A model generated the notes under the pieces. The model searched no databases. It was not told the DNA's origin and saw only the letters and a program-made list of their open reading frames with translations. A stretch of 64,000 nt of DNA, from assembly GCF_001426405.1 (NCBI RefSeq), contig NZ_LMEP01000022.1, positions 125,363 to 189,362 of the forward strand, read 5' to 3'. The stretch's first letter is position 1. Each line of letters starts with the position of its first letter. Positions 1-8,844 of this stretch are shown piece by piece. The position numbers were made by a program, and so were the translations under genes. The stretch comes from Streptomyces sp. Root1304. Its GTDB lineage: Bacteria; Actinomycetota; Actinomycetes; Streptomycetales; Streptomycetaceae.

Positions 1-1075
1 GGGCGGTGTCCAGGTGCCGGCGCGCTTCGTCGCGGGCCGCGGTCCGCCCGCCCAGCTCCTCCACGAGTGCCGCGATGTGTGCGGCGGCCTCGTGGTCGAG
101 CGGCTGGGCAGGGTCGAGCAGCGCCGCCAGTTCACGCGCGGCCCTGCCCCCGCCTGCCAGTGCGGCGAGCATCGGGTAGGTCTTCTTGCCCCTGCGCAGG
201 TCGGCGTGAACGGGTTTGCCGGTCACGGCGGGGTCGCCCCAGATGCCGAGGATGTCGTCCACCGCCTGGAAGGCGAGGCCGAGATGGCGGCCCGCCCGTT
301 CGAGCGTGGTCACGGTCCGGTCGGGGGCTCCGCCGAGGACCGCGCCGAGCGCGACGGCGCACCCCAGCAGGGCGCCCGTCTTGTGTTCGGCCATCGACCG
401 GTACTGCTCAGGTCCGACCGCGCCGGGGCCGTACCACGGACGGTGTTCGAAGCGCAGGTCCTGTGCCTGGCCGGACACCAGCGCGTTCAGGGTCCGGCAG
501 AGGCAGCGGACCGCGGCCGCCGCGTGCCGGCCCGGGGTCTCGGCCAGGGTGGTCACGGCCTGGGCGAGAAGCGCGTCGCCGGCGAGAACGGCCGGGCCGG
601 TCCCGTACGCCTTCCACACCGCCGGCCGCTGCCGGCGCAGGGCGTCGCCGTCCATGATGTCGTCGTGGAGGAGCGAGAACGTGTGCACGAGTTCGACGGC
701 CACGGCGCCGGGAACGGCCTCCGCGCCATCAGCCCCGACCGCCTCCGCCCCGAGCACGGCGAGCGCCTGGCGCACTCCCTTGCCCTCGGACCCGCCGGAA
801 TCCGGAGTACCGGACAGGTCGGACCAGCCCAGCGCGTACGCCGCCATCTCACCGGTCCACGGATGCAGGCCGCCCACCGCCTCCACCAGCGCGGGTCGGA
901 CGAGTTCACGACAACGCTCCAGGACACGGGCCGGCGCTGCGTCGTGACCCGTATCGCGCTCGGTCTCGCGCTCGACATCGTGATCGACGTCGTGGACACG
1001 CGAGGAACGCACCGCGGCCACGAGTGCGGCGCCCGGCGAGCACACCGGCGAGAACGGTGTCGGGACGGCGCTCAC
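1..1075 (-). CDS. polyprenyl (geranylgeranyl-type) diphosphate synthase, 3' end outside window
   Basis: Trans-isoprenyl diphosphate synthase that would condense IPP with an allylic diphosphate in the cytoplasm. The first Asp-rich motif reads LLHDDIMD (near residue 138). The second reads QAVDDILGIWGDP (near residue 273) and is followed by VTGKPVHADLRRGKKTYPM, a form common in actinobacterial GGPP-like synthases. The GTG start at 1075 overlaps the stop of the upstream TPR gene (GTGA), so translation is probably coupled. The first 45 or so residues are polar, Asp/Arg-rich and probably disordered, an unusual extension. About 358 residues are visible; the C-terminus is cut by the window edge. The exact chain length of the product cannot be read. 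Family assignment is secure. Confidence 0.88.
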   Translation of the reverse strand, partial: MSAVPTPFSPVCSPGAALVAAVRSSRVHDVDHDVERETERDTGHDAAPARVLERCRELVRPALVEAVGGLHPWTGEMAAYALGWSDLSGTPDSGGSEGKGVRQALAVLGAEAVGADGAEAVPGAVAVELVHTFSLLHDDIMDGDALRRQRPAVWKAYGTGPAVLAGDALLAQAVTTLAETPGRHAAAAVRCLCRTLNALVSGQAQDLRFEHRPWYGPGAVGPEQYRSMAEHKTGALLGCAVALGAVLGGAPDRTVTTLERAGRHLGLAFQAVDDILGIWGDPAVTGKPVHADLRRGKKTYPMLAALAGGGRAARELAALLDPAQPLDHEAAAHIAALVEELGGRTAARDEARRHLDTA

Positions 1076-2223
1076 CGCAGGCCCTCCGCATCGGCGGCCT
1101 GAAGCGCCTCGGCCCCGACCGCCGGCAGCACGGGCCTCACGGCGCCCCGCTCTCGGCCGTCGTGGTCCGGCAGCGGCCCCACCCCCAGTTCGGCCGCTGC
1201 CTTGTCCACCATGTCCCGGGCATGCCGCAGCCCGATACGGTCCAGCGCGGAACGCAGTTCGGCCAGGTCCACGGCAGTGTGCGCGGCGTCGCGGCCCAGG
1301 TGGGCGGAGGCCTTGACCAGCCCCAGTCGCGACAGCGCCGTCCCGCGCGGCTCGTCCATCTCGTGGAACTCCTCAAGGGCCAGCGCGTACATCTCACGGG
1401 CCTGCTCGTAGCGGCCCGCCCGGTACAGCACGTTGCCGCGCATCTTGTGGTTGTAGGCGAGCGCACTGGACAGCCGCATCTCCCGGCAGGCCTCCTCCGC
1501 CCGGGACAGCAGCGACAGCGCGCGCTCCACGTCGGCGTCGCGCACGGACACCACGTCCGCGATGCCGCGCAGCGCCCAGGCCCACCCGCGCCGGTCCTCG
1601 GCTCGGGACGCCGTCTCGGCCGCCTCCTCGAACAGGGCCAGGGCCTCGTCGTATTCGCCGGTGTTGCGGTGCATCTGCGCGATGCCCTCCAGCGCCCACA
1701 CCGTGTGCCGGGCCTCGCCTCGGCGGCGGGCCTCGGCAAGCAGCTGCTCGTGCAGCCTCCGCACCGCCGCGTAGTCGCCCTGGATGCGCCCAGTCTCGGC
1801 GAGCCCCGCCAGCGAGTAGCCGCGCACGACGACGTCACCGCCCCGCTCGCCCGTCTCGGCGGCCAGCCTCAGCAACCGGTACGCCAGCCTGAACGCACCG
1901 CGCTGTCGGGCCAGCGTGCCGCCGCTCCACAGAGCCCACGCCATGGCCCCCTCGTGACCGGCCGAACGCGCCGCCCGGTAGCTCGCCTTCCACGCCCGGT
2001 CGGCCTCCTCGACGCGCCCGAGCCTGCGGCAGGCCTCCGCCACGGCCAGCCCGCAGCGCGCCTCCTCCCGCCGGTCCCCGGCCCGTTCCGCCGACCGCAG
2101 CTCCTCCATGCCCCGCGCCAGCACCTCGGGCAGTGAGGCGTTCACCGACAACGATTCGAGAGCACCCTGGTACTCCGGCGCCGATGCCTTCGCCCGCCTC
2201 GTCCCACGCACCTGACCTGCCAT
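1072..2223 (-). CDS. TPR-repeat protein coupled to polyprenyl synthase
   Basis: A 383-residue soluble protein made almost wholly of helical TPR-like repeats, for example ALEGIAQMHRNTGEYDEALA and MRGNVLYRAGRYEQAREMYA. No DNA-binding domain, signal peptide or membrane segment is visible. The ATG at 2223 follows AGGAGGGG; an upstream in-frame extension was rejected because it crosses a perfect inverted repeat. Its stop overlaps the GTG of the polyprenyl synthase, so the two products may act together. TPR proteins are usually scaffolds or peptide/partner sensors; the partner is unknown here. Its closest relative in the window is the TPR half of the upstream XRE regulator. Confidence 0.82.
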   Translation of the reverse strand: MAGQVRGTRRAKASAPEYQGALESLSVNASLPEVLARGMEELRSAERAGDRREEARCGLAVAEACRRLGRVEEADRAWKASYRAARSAGHEGAMAWALWSGGTLARQRGAFRLAYRLLRLAAETGERGGDVVVRGYSLAGLAETGRIQGDYAAVRRLHEQLLAEARRRGEARHTVWALEGIAQMHRNTGEYDEALALFEEAAETASRAEDRRGWAWALRGIADVVSVRDADVERALSLLSRAEEACREMRLSSALAYNHKMRGNVLYRAGRYEQAREMYALALEEFHEMDEPRGTALSRLGLVKASAHLGRDAAHTAVDLAELRSALDRIGLRHARDMVDKAAAELGVGPLPDHDGRERGAVRPVLPAVGAEALQAADAEGLR

Positions 2224-2231
2224 CACACCCC

Positions 2232-2268
2232 TCCTCGTGTCGACTCGACGATCAAGTCGACACGAGGA
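2232..2268. promoter_or_regulatory. perfect 14-bp inverted repeat overlapping the TPR gene ribosome-binding site
   Basis: Arms TCCTCGTGTCGACT (2232-2245) and AGTCGACACGAGGA (2255-2268) are perfectly complementary around a 9-base loop. On the minus strand the proximal arm supplies the AGGA half of the Shine-Dalgarno AGGAGGGG of the TPR gene starting at 2223. The element could be an operator or an mRNA hairpin that masks the ribosome-binding site. The symmetry is seen directly; the function is inferred. Confidence 0.6.
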
Positions 2269-2499
2269 CCAAGACGGCGACCGCGGGCCGGGGTTCCCTC
2301 TCGGCCGAGAAGTCCGCCTCCCTACGGACGCGGCGTCGTCCTCAAGTGCTACGCGGCTGTCGACGACTCCCCAGCGAGATGTACGCCGGGTCCCGGGCCG
2401 ACAGGTCCGGTCGCGCGGGGTGAGGTTCGACCGGCACCATGGGCGGCGCCGCGAAACCGAGATCCGGACCACGGGGGAAGGAACCTGTCGGCTGCTCGT

Positions 2500-3840
2500 T
2501 CAGCGCCTCGGGAACGCCGGTGCCGTCGGAGCCGGCCCCAGCGTCGTCGTGCCGGGGGGCGAGCGATGGCCCAGCCCCGTACGGTACGCGTCCAGTGCGG
2601 CCTCGGTGCGGCCGCCGCGGCGCAGGAGGTCGCCCAGCAGACGGCACAGATCGGCGAGGTCGCCGCTCGCTCCGCTGCGCTCCAGCAGTCCGAGCGCCAT
2701 GACGTAGTGCTCCTCGGCGGTCTCGCTGTCCCCCCGCTCCTCGGCGATCAGTCCGAGCAGCCTGTGCGCACCCCCGGCGTGCACCGCGCCGTGCCGGTCA
2801 CCCAGCTCGAGAAACGCAGAGAGCAGACCCGACGCCTCGTCGTGCCGTCCGAGCCGCCGGAGGACATCGGCCAACTCCACCTCCACCTGCGCGGCGAACA
2901 GAGCCGCACGCTTGGCATTCAGCATGTCCCGGGCGGCTCGCAACTCCTTCTCGGCCGAGGCGAGTTCGCCCTTCTGAGCCTGAACGTAGCCGCGCATCCA
3001 ATGGCAGTGCGCGAGATCGGTACACAGGCTCAGCTGCTGGTAGATCGCCTGCGCCTTGGCCAGTGAGGCGTCGGCGTCGGCCGTGCGTCCCTCGGCGAGG
3101 AAGGTGCGAGCCACCTGCCGGTGCATGCCCGCCACCAGCGCCGGATCGTCGACCTGCGGAGCCAGCGCCAGGGCGAGCTCGGCGGCATGCGCGGCACGGG
3201 CGTGCGCACCCATGTCGATGTACGGGCCGATCACGGCTGCGTACAGGATGACCAGCGCCTCGGGGTCGGCCAGGCCGCTCGCACCGAGCTCGTCGATGGT
3301 GGATTCGAGCAGGTAGCAGGCGTAACGCAGTTCCCCCGCCAGGAGGTGCGCGACGGCACGGCCCCGGATCGCGCGTGCGCGGCGGGGCAGCGGCTCCTCG
3401 GCGAGGAGCCGCTCGGCGGCCTGGAAGTGATGGCCCGCGTCGACCAGTTCACCGGTCTCCAGGGCGCAGTCGCCGAGCCCGAGCAGCGCCTCGGTCTGCT
3501 CGGGAACGAGTCCGAGGTGCTCCGCGTCGGTGAGGAGCCGGCGGTAGCGCACGGCGGCCTCGTCCGCCGTCCCGGTGGCCAGCTGCTGGTGGGCGTCGGA
3601 GAGAGCGAGCCGCAGCTCGGTGGCGAGGTGCGCGGGGCGGCCGGTGGCCAGTTCTTCGTACGACGTACCGAGCCGTTCCGCAAGGAAGCGCAGCGCGGTC
3701 TCCGAAGGCCTGACCTTGCCCGACTCCAGCGTCGAGACGTACGCGGGGGTGTACGAAGGCTCGGCCAACTGCCGCTGCGTCAGACCGCGTTGAGTGCGCA
3801 GGCGCTGTACTCGGTGACCGATCGTGGCCGGATCGTCCAT
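2500..3840 (-). CDS. XRE-family transcriptional regulator with TPR domain
   Basis: A 446-residue protein with an N-terminal XRE helix-turn-helix (about residues 8-65: IGHRVQRLRTQRGLTQRQLA, then SYTPAYVSTLESGKVRPSE) and a long TPR-like helical region to the C-terminus. This architecture is widespread in Streptomyces regulators that sense a peptide or protein ligand through the TPR part. The ATG at 3840 has an AGGGGG sequence upstream. It lies 276 bases from the next minus-strand gene and diverges from the M64 peptidase gene at 3978, which is a plausible target along with itself. It is a general-type regulator; the ligand is unknown. Confidence 0.88.
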   Translation of the reverse strand: MDDPATIGHRVQRLRTQRGLTQRQLAEPSYTPAYVSTLESGKVRPSETALRFLAERLGTSYEELATGRPAHLATELRLALSDAHQQLATGTADEAAVRYRRLLTDAEHLGLVPEQTEALLGLGDCALETGELVDAGHHFQAAERLLAEEPLPRRARAIRGRAVAHLLAGELRYACYLLESTIDELGASGLADPEALVILYAAVIGPYIDMGAHARAAHAAELALALAPQVDDPALVAGMHRQVARTFLAEGRTADADASLAKAQAIYQQLSLCTDLAHCHWMRGYVQAQKGELASAEKELRAARDMLNAKRAALFAAQVEVELADVLRRLGRHDEASGLLSAFLELGDRHGAVHAGGAHRLLGLIAEERGDSETAEEHYVMALGLLERSGASGDLADLCRLLGDLLRRGGRTEAALDAYRTGLGHRSPPGTTTLGPAPTAPAFPRR

Positions 3841-3977
3841 GCGGACCCCCTGGTTCGTGAACTCCCCAGTATCCAGCCGCGGCAGGCATTGCGCACCCCT
3901 CGCACTGCCCCTAGGTTAAGCAACTTGTTCAGCGCATTTACTGAGACGGTTAACTCGCCTGACAAGGGGCTGATTTC
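3841..3977. promoter_or_regulatory. divergent promoter region, XRE regulator / M64 peptidase
   Basis: This 137-base spacer holds the only AT-rich stretch nearby (about 3912-3958). It carries two copies of GGTTAA (3914 and 3949), the second inside the palindrome GTTAAC, and TTGTTC between them. These are reasonable promoter or operator candidates for either direction, but no confident -35/-10 pair can be assigned. Confidence 0.35.
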
Positions 3978-5330
3978 ATGCGTTCAGCACGACGCGGAGC
4001 CGTGGCGGCCGGAGTGGCCGTCGCCCTCGCGGCGGTCCTCGCCGCCGCACCCGGCAGCGCCGCCGCGGACCCGACGGCACCTCCCGCGGCCGGAGTCGAG
4101 GTCGAGATACCCGGGCCGGAACACGGGACGCTCGCCGGATCCGGCCACACGCAGGTGCCGTCGGAGGGCCGGAACCGGCCGGCCTCCCACCTGACGGCGA
4201 CCGAGGCGGCCGCCGACGGCGGGGTGGCCGAGGTCGTCGACAACGGCCCCCTCGCCGACCGGCTCGACATCGTCGTCGTCGGAGACGGCTACACCGCCGC
4301 CGAACTGCCCCGCTTCCACGCCGACGCGCAGCAGAAATGGGCCGAGTTGACGGCGGTCGAGCCGTACACCACCTACCGCAACCTCTTCAACGTCTGGACC
4401 GTCGACGCCGTCTCGAACCAGTCCGGCGTCTCCGGCGACCCCTCTCCCGACACCCTCCGGGACACGGCTCTCGGCTCGTACTTCTGGTGCGACGGCATCG
4501 AGCGGCTGCTCTGCGTCGACCAGGACAAGGTCGACGGATACGTGGCGAAGGCCCCCGAGGCCGACCTGGTGCTCGTCCTCGCCAACAGCACCAAGTACGG
4601 CGGCGCGGGTTACAACGAGCCCAGCGAGACCCTCGGCTACGCGGGCATATCGACGGCCTCGGCGGGCAACGAGAAATCCGGCCAGGTCGCGATCCACGAG
4701 ACCGGCCACTCCCTCGGCAAGCTCGCCGACGAGTACTTCTACCCCGACTACCCCGGCTACGAGCGCTATGTGGGCCCCGAGCCCGCCGACTCCAACATCA
4801 CGACGTTCACCGCCGACGAACTGGCCGACCGGGACACCAAGTGGCACCGCTGGCTCGGCGAGCAGTCTCCCGACGGTGGCGCCGTCGGCGCGTACGAGGG
4901 CGGCGGCTACTACGTCACCGGACTGCGGCGTCCCACCGAGAACTCCATGATGCGTTCCCTCGGCAAGCCCTTCAATCTGCCCGGAGTGGAGGCGATGATC
5001 GCCGGCTTCTACCGCGAGGCGCGCATCGCCTCCCCCGTCACGCCCACCGATCGCACCCTCCGCGGGGGCGACACCGCCCAAGCCCTCGTGCCCCGGCTGA
5101 CGGGGGCGGACGGGCGTCAGCTCACGATCCGCTGGTACCTGGACGGTCGGGAGATGAAGTCCCTCGCGGGCCGCACCGACGTACGCGTGTCCGACCCGGC
5201 CCTGCGGCGGCTGCTCGACCGTCGGCCCCACACACTCTCCCTCACCGCCGAGGACCGCACGCCCTCGGTGCGGGACCGCGCCATCGCCCGGACGATGAGG
5301 TCCACGGTCAGCTGGACGGTCCGGCTCTGA
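3978..5330 (+). CDS. secreted M64-family metallopeptidase
   Basis: A 450-residue exported peptidase. Residues 1-34 form a Sec signal peptide (Arg/Ala-rich, ending near GSAAADP). The zinc site reads HETGHSLGKLADEY near residue 239, the HExxH plus downstream Asp pattern of the M64 (IgA peptidase) family. Upstream, DIVVVGDGYTAAEL is the usual start of the M64 catalytic domain. A C-terminal region of about 90 residues resembles an Ig-like or sandwich domain. It is transcribed away from an XRE/TPR regulator that may control it. Real IgA specificity is not implied; in soil actinomycetes the family is a general secreted protease. Confidence 0.88.
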   Translation: MRSARRGAVAAGVAVALAAVLAAAPGSAAADPTAPPAAGVEVEIPGPEHGTLAGSGHTQVPSEGRNRPASHLTATEAAADGGVAEVVDNGPLADRLDIVVVGDGYTAAELPRFHADAQQKWAELTAVEPYTTYRNLFNVWTVDAVSNQSGVSGDPSPDTLRDTALGSYFWCDGIERLLCVDQDKVDGYVAKAPEADLVLVLANSTKYGGAGYNEPSETLGYAGISTASAGNEKSGQVAIHETGHSLGKLADEYFYPDYPGYERYVGPEPADSNITTFTADELADRDTKWHRWLGEQSPDGGAVGAYEGGGYYVTGLRRPTENSMMRSLGKPFNLPGVEAMIAGFYREARIASPVTPTDRTLRGGDTAQALVPRLTGADGRQLTIRWYLDGREMKSLAGRTDVRVSDPALRRLLDRRPHTLSLTAEDRTPSVRDRAIARTMRSTVSWTVRL

Positions 5331-5526
5331 CGGCTCCGGCCGGGCATGCGACGCGGTTCGCGGGCGGCTCGAGGGCGCCGTCCAGGAGCGTGGTGCGGTC
5401 CTCACCCCGTTCTCGCCGACCTCCCCCGATCAGTGGCCTCGTTGAGAACGCCCGGTTGAGGAATCAGGCCGGCCTCCTGCCTGTCACTTCACGTCGAGAC
5501 GCACGAGCGCGCCGATCTCCACGAGC

Positions 5527-5643
5527 TGGACCCTCGCCCGAACCGTGCTCGACCCGCAGGAAGTGCCGGTGGGCGTGGTGACGTCGCTCGTCGGCGTCCC
5601 CGCGTTCGTCCTCGTCCTGTACCGCACCAGGAGCACCCGATGA
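5527..5643 (+). pseudogene. C-terminal remnant of a FecCD-type siderophore permease
   Basis: In the frame ending at TGA 5641-5643, about 35 codons read ARTVLDPQEVPVGVV followed by TSLVGVPAFVLVLYRTR. This matches the conserved last helix and tail of iron-siderophore ABC permeases. The frame is closed by a stop at 5443-5445 and the rest of the permease is missing. The remnant stop still overlaps the ATG of the ATPase gene (ATGA), as in an intact operon, so the permease was deleted in place. The match is by eye. Confidence 0.62.
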
Positions 5644-6452
5644 CCGACTCGGCGGGACACCCCGGCTGCCGTACGGGGCTGCACGCGGAGCGCGTCTCCC
5701 ACACCGCCGGCGGCGCCCTCGTCCTGGACGGCGTGACCATCGCGCCGCGCCCCGGCACGCTCACCGGCCTTCTGGGCCCGAACGGTTCGGGAAAGTCCAC
5801 TCTCCTGAGGGTGCCGGCCGGGGTTCTCGCCCCGGACGCCGGGGTCGTGACCCTGGACGGCGACCTCCTGAGCACCGTCCCGCGCCGCGCCCTCGCCCGG
5901 CGACTCGCGGTCGTCGAACAGCACGCCGACACCCAGGTCGACCTCACCGTGGCCCACGCCGTCCGGCTCGGCCGCGTCCCGCACCGCCGAGCCTGGTCAC
6001 CGGCAACGGCCGCCGACGAGGAGGCCGTCCGGTCCGCGCTCGCCCGCACCGGACTGACCGACCGCGCCCACCGCACCTGGCGCACGCTCTCCGGCGGCGA
6101 ACGCCAGCGGGTCCAGATCGCCCGCGCCCTCGCCCAGGAACCGCGCGAGCTCCTCCTCGACGAACCGACGAACCACCTCGACATCCAGCATCAACTGGAC
6201 CTCCTGACCCTGATATCGAGCCTGCGCCTCACGTGCGTCATGGCGCTGCACGACCTCAACCTCGCGGCGATGTACTGCGATCACGTGGTGGTCCTGCACG
6301 AGGGACAGGTGGTGACCACCGGTCCGGTCGCGGATGTCCTCACGGAGCAGCTCGTCGCGGACGTCTACGGCGTCCGCGCCTCCGTGTCCCGCCCCGGACC
6401 CGCCGGCCGCCCCCACATCCGCTTCCTCGGCACGGCGTTCCCTCGCGACTGA
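5640..6452 (+). CDS. iron-siderophore ABC transporter ATP-binding protein (FecE/FepC type)
   Basis: A 270-residue cytoplasmic ATPase of the siderophore/heme/cobalamin importer group. Walker A is GPNGSGKST (46-54), the signature LSGGERQRV starts at residue 150, Walker B is LLLDEP with NHLD after it, and the H-loop lies in ALHDLNLA. The tail IRFLGTAF-like region is normal for the family. It would power uptake of ferric siderophores through a FecCD permease. Here only a remnant of that permease remains, directly upstream and overlapping by 4 bases, so the protein is orphaned unless it serves a permease encoded elsewhere. LLRVPAG has Pro where most members have Leu or Ala. Confidence 0.85.
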   Translation: MTDSAGHPGCRTGLHAERVSHTAGGALVLDGVTIAPRPGTLTGLLGPNGSGKSTLLRVPAGVLAPDAGVVTLDGDLLSTVPRRALARRLAVVEQHADTQVDLTVAHAVRLGRVPHRRAWSPATAADEEAVRSALARTGLTDRAHRTWRTLSGGERQRVQIARALAQEPRELLLDEPTNHLDIQHQLDLLTLISSLRLTCVMALHDLNLAAMYCDHVVVLHEGQVVTTGPVADVLTEQLVADVYGVRASVSRPGPAGRPHIRFLGTAFPRD

Positions 6453-6478
6453 GCGAGGCATGCCTCGGCACAACGGCT

Positions 6479-7204
6479 TCAGCGGGGCGAGCGGGACGTC
6501 CAGACGGTGCCGCGTGCCTCGTACTCCAGCATCGCCTCCAGGTTCGTCGCCTGTTCCGCGCCGAGTTCTCGGCGGACCAGCCAGAGCGCGAGGTCGAGGC
6601 CGGAGGTGACGCCGCCGGCGGTGACGAGGTCACCGTCGTCGACGACACGGGCGTCCTTCACCAGGCCGCCCTGCTGCGCGAGGTCGGGCTTGGCCTTGTG
6701 GTGGGTGGTGCACGGGCGGCCCTTGGTGAGATCGGCGGCCGAGAGGAGCATGACGCCCGTGCAGAGGGCTGCGACGGTCAGGCCGGGGCGGGGCACGGCC
6801 GCCAAGGCGCGGGGCAGGGTGCCGCGGTCGATCTCCGCCCAGACTCCGGGGCTGTCGCGACGGGCATAGCCGCCGCCCGGGACGACGAGGAGGTCGGCCT
6901 CGTCGGGGGCCCAGGGGCGGATGCCTCGGACGGCCGTGCCATAGGCCGCGGTGACTGTGCGGGCGCCGGTGGCGGAGACGTAGCGGACGTCGACCGGGCG
7001 CGTGGTGAAGAACCCGGAGGCGGAGAGGACCTCGTACGGGGCGGCGAAGTCGAGTTCCTCGACGCCGTCGAACATGACGACATGGGCGCGGAGGGGGCGG
7101 CTCGGACCGGGAGTGGCCGAGGACGCGGGAGCGGCGGACGTGGCGGACATCGCGCCCGTGGCGCCGAAGGCCGTGGTGGCGCGGAGTAACTGCCTGCGGT
7201 TCAT
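6479..7204 (-). CDS. exported DJ-1/PfpI family protein
   Basis: A 241-residue protein. The N-terminus MNRRQLLRATTAFGATGA has a twin-arginine-like export signal, then a DJ-1/PfpI domain from about residue 38. The nucleophile elbow AALCTGVMLL places Cys at about 148, and the acidic partner lies in GVEELDFAAPYE. The ThiJ/isonitrile-hydratase-like subgroup fits best, but the substrate cannot be assigned. The ATG at 7204 is preceded by AGGAGCACCGC; a longer frame upstream belongs to the decayed MFS gene. An exported DJ-1 homologue is less usual than the cytoplasmic form. Confidence 0.83.
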   Translation of the reverse strand: MNRRQLLRATTAFGATGAMSATSAAPASSATPGPSRPLRAHVVMFDGVEELDFAAPYEVLSASGFFTTRPVDVRYVSATGARTVTAAYGTAVRGIRPWAPDEADLLVVPGGGYARRDSPGVWAEIDRGTLPRALAAVPRPGLTVAALCTGVMLLSAADLTKGRPCTTHHKAKPDLAQQGGLVKDARVVDDGDLVTAGGVTSGLDLALWLVRRELGAEQATNLEAMLEYEARGTVWTSRSPR

Positions 7205-7389
7205 GCGGTGCTCCTGTTGTCGGACCGGCCGTGAGTGGCCGGAGGTTCCTCGAGTGACGACATGACAGAGGTCGGGCCGCGGCATCCTCCGGTTCCCGAC
7301 GACTCCCGGGAACCCGACGCCCCGCCCGTCCGCTCCTCCACCACACGGGCGCAGCGGCAGCGAGGAACACGCAAGGGGCGGGCTGGACA

Positions 7390-7856
7390 TACGGATGCGG
7401 GGAGTCGTCTGCCGACACGGCCGCGACAAGGCGGTCGCCGATGTCGACCCGGAGATCGCGGCAGGCGAGCGCGCGGCGCCGACCGGGAGGCCGGACACGG
7501 CGAAGACACCCACCGCAACGGTGCCCCATGGGGCCCACCCGGTCCACGATCCGGCCCCCGGTCGGCGAGAGCGCGGCGGCCGTACCGCATCCGACCGTGG
7601 TCGTCAGTCCGAGCAGCGTCTGGGACACGCCGAGACCGTCCACGAGGCGCGGCCCGAGGGCCCCGAGGAGGAGGAGCCGCATCATCGAGAAGGCCATGGC
7701 CGTCGTCGGCAACGCGGTCGGCCCGCGCGGCACGACGTGCTCGGATTCCGCGACCGCCGCGCCTGTGACCGCTGTCGTACGCGCCGACTTCACGTGGTCC
7801 CCCTGCCGCGCGACGGCCGGGACGCCCGTCGTCGCCATCGGGAAGTCGTCGCGCAT
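7390..7856 (-). pseudogene. frameshifted, truncated MFS transporter
   Basis: From ATG 7856 (or 7838) the minus strand encodes an MFS-like piece: MAFSMMRLLLLGALGPRLV, then SQTLLGLTTTVGCGTAAAL and SPTGGRIVDRVGP. After GPMG, near 7527, the similarity jumps one frame to TVAVGVFAVSGLPVGAA and then fades by about 7400. One base change plus loss of most helices makes a functional product unlikely. It sits just upstream of the DJ-1 gene in the same direction. Confidence 0.55.
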
Positions 7857-7990
7857 GGGCGGGGAGTTCCGGGGCGTACTTGTGGGGCGCGCGACAGGCG
7901 CGTACTCATGACACGGCAGGCCGAGGGGGTGGCTGTGATCGCCGTACCCGCCCCCATGCCTCCGGAGAGGAGTGCGAGGATGGGCGCGCC

Positions 7991-8692
7991 ATGACACCGG
8001 GCCGATGTTCGCGAGGAGTGAGGACCGCGATGTTCGCGGCCGTCTGCGTGCTGCTCGCGGCCACCGGCCATGTCCTGATGTCGGGACGGGACCTGTCCGT
8101 GCCCGCGCTCGGACTCGCGCTCGCGGGAACCCTCGCCGTCGCCTGGATCCTCGCACGACGCGAGCGCGGCCTGCTCGCAGTGACGGCGGCGACCGTGGCC
8201 GTCCAGAGCGCGCTGCACGCAGTGTTCTCGTGGTCGCAGCGACAGGAGGCCCTCCCGCCGGGTCAGCCCGCGTCGGATCAGACGGCGACGGCTCACGCGG
8301 CCATGGGCCACATGGGCATGGGCCACGCGGACATGGCGCACGAAGCCATGGGACACGCGCTCCCGGGTTCCGCGAGCTTCCCCCACGACATGACGGACAT
8401 GTCCTCGTCCCTCGGGATGCTGTCCGCGCACCTCCTCGCCGCGCTCCTGAGCGGCCTGTGGATGGCGTACGGCGAGCGGGCCGCCTTCCGTCTCGTACGG
8501 TCCCTGCCCTTGTGGCGCTTCCGTTCCCTGCTGCGGCCGTTGCGGCTCCTGCTCGTCGCCGTCGTCCCCCTACCTCCGCGGCGTCCTCGGATCCGGTCCG
8601 TTCGCGCCGGTGACGCGCGTGCTCCCCGGCAGCCTCCCTTCTCCTATTCCGTCATCTCCCGGGGTCCTCCACGAGCACTCGCTGTCTTCTGA
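7991..8692 (+). CDS. membrane protein with His/Met-rich loop
   Basis: A 233-residue integral membrane protein with probable helices near residues 14-32, 37-54, 60-78 and 140-158. Between them lies a striking His/Met-rich segment (AAMGHMGMGHADMAHEAMGH, about residues 99-118), followed by HDMTDMSS. Such clusters typically bind copper or another soft metal; this is inference from composition. The C-terminus ends in RGPP, as in relatives commonly seen in Streptomyces. The ATG at 7991 has AGGA-type sequence upstream; a GTG at 8018 is also possible. It lies 152 bases before an ECF sigma factor on the same strand, suggesting one metal-related regulon. Confidence 0.7.
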   Translation: MTPGRCSRGVRTAMFAAVCVLLAATGHVLMSGRDLSVPALGLALAGTLAVAWILARRERGLLAVTAATVAVQSALHAVFSWSQRQEALPPGQPASDQTATAHAAMGHMGMGHADMAHEAMGHALPGSASFPHDMTDMSSSLGMLSAHLLAALLSGLWMAYGERAAFRLVRSLPLWRFRSLLRPLRLLLVAVVPLPPRRPRIRSVRAGDARAPRQPPFSYSVISRGPPRALAVF

Positions 8693-8844
8693 CAGCCGGC
8701 TCCCCGAGCCCCACGGCACACGACTCCCACCGCCGTCGCTCGGGCATCGGCCATGCCGCCACGGCAGGCCGCGACCCTTTCACCGGCACCGCCGTGCGCC
8801 CGCGCACGCCGTCGGATCCTCTTGCCTCGTAAGGACTTGTGGCG

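Noticed and set aside
14..1102. Long plus-strand open frame opposite the polyprenyl synthase
   Set aside because: Arg/Gly/His-rich with no domain; it is the antisense shadow of a clear enzyme.
3984..5405. Open minus-strand frame opposite the M64 peptidase
   Set aside because: Val/Gly-rich shadow typical of high-GC DNA; the M64 motifs fix the coding strand.
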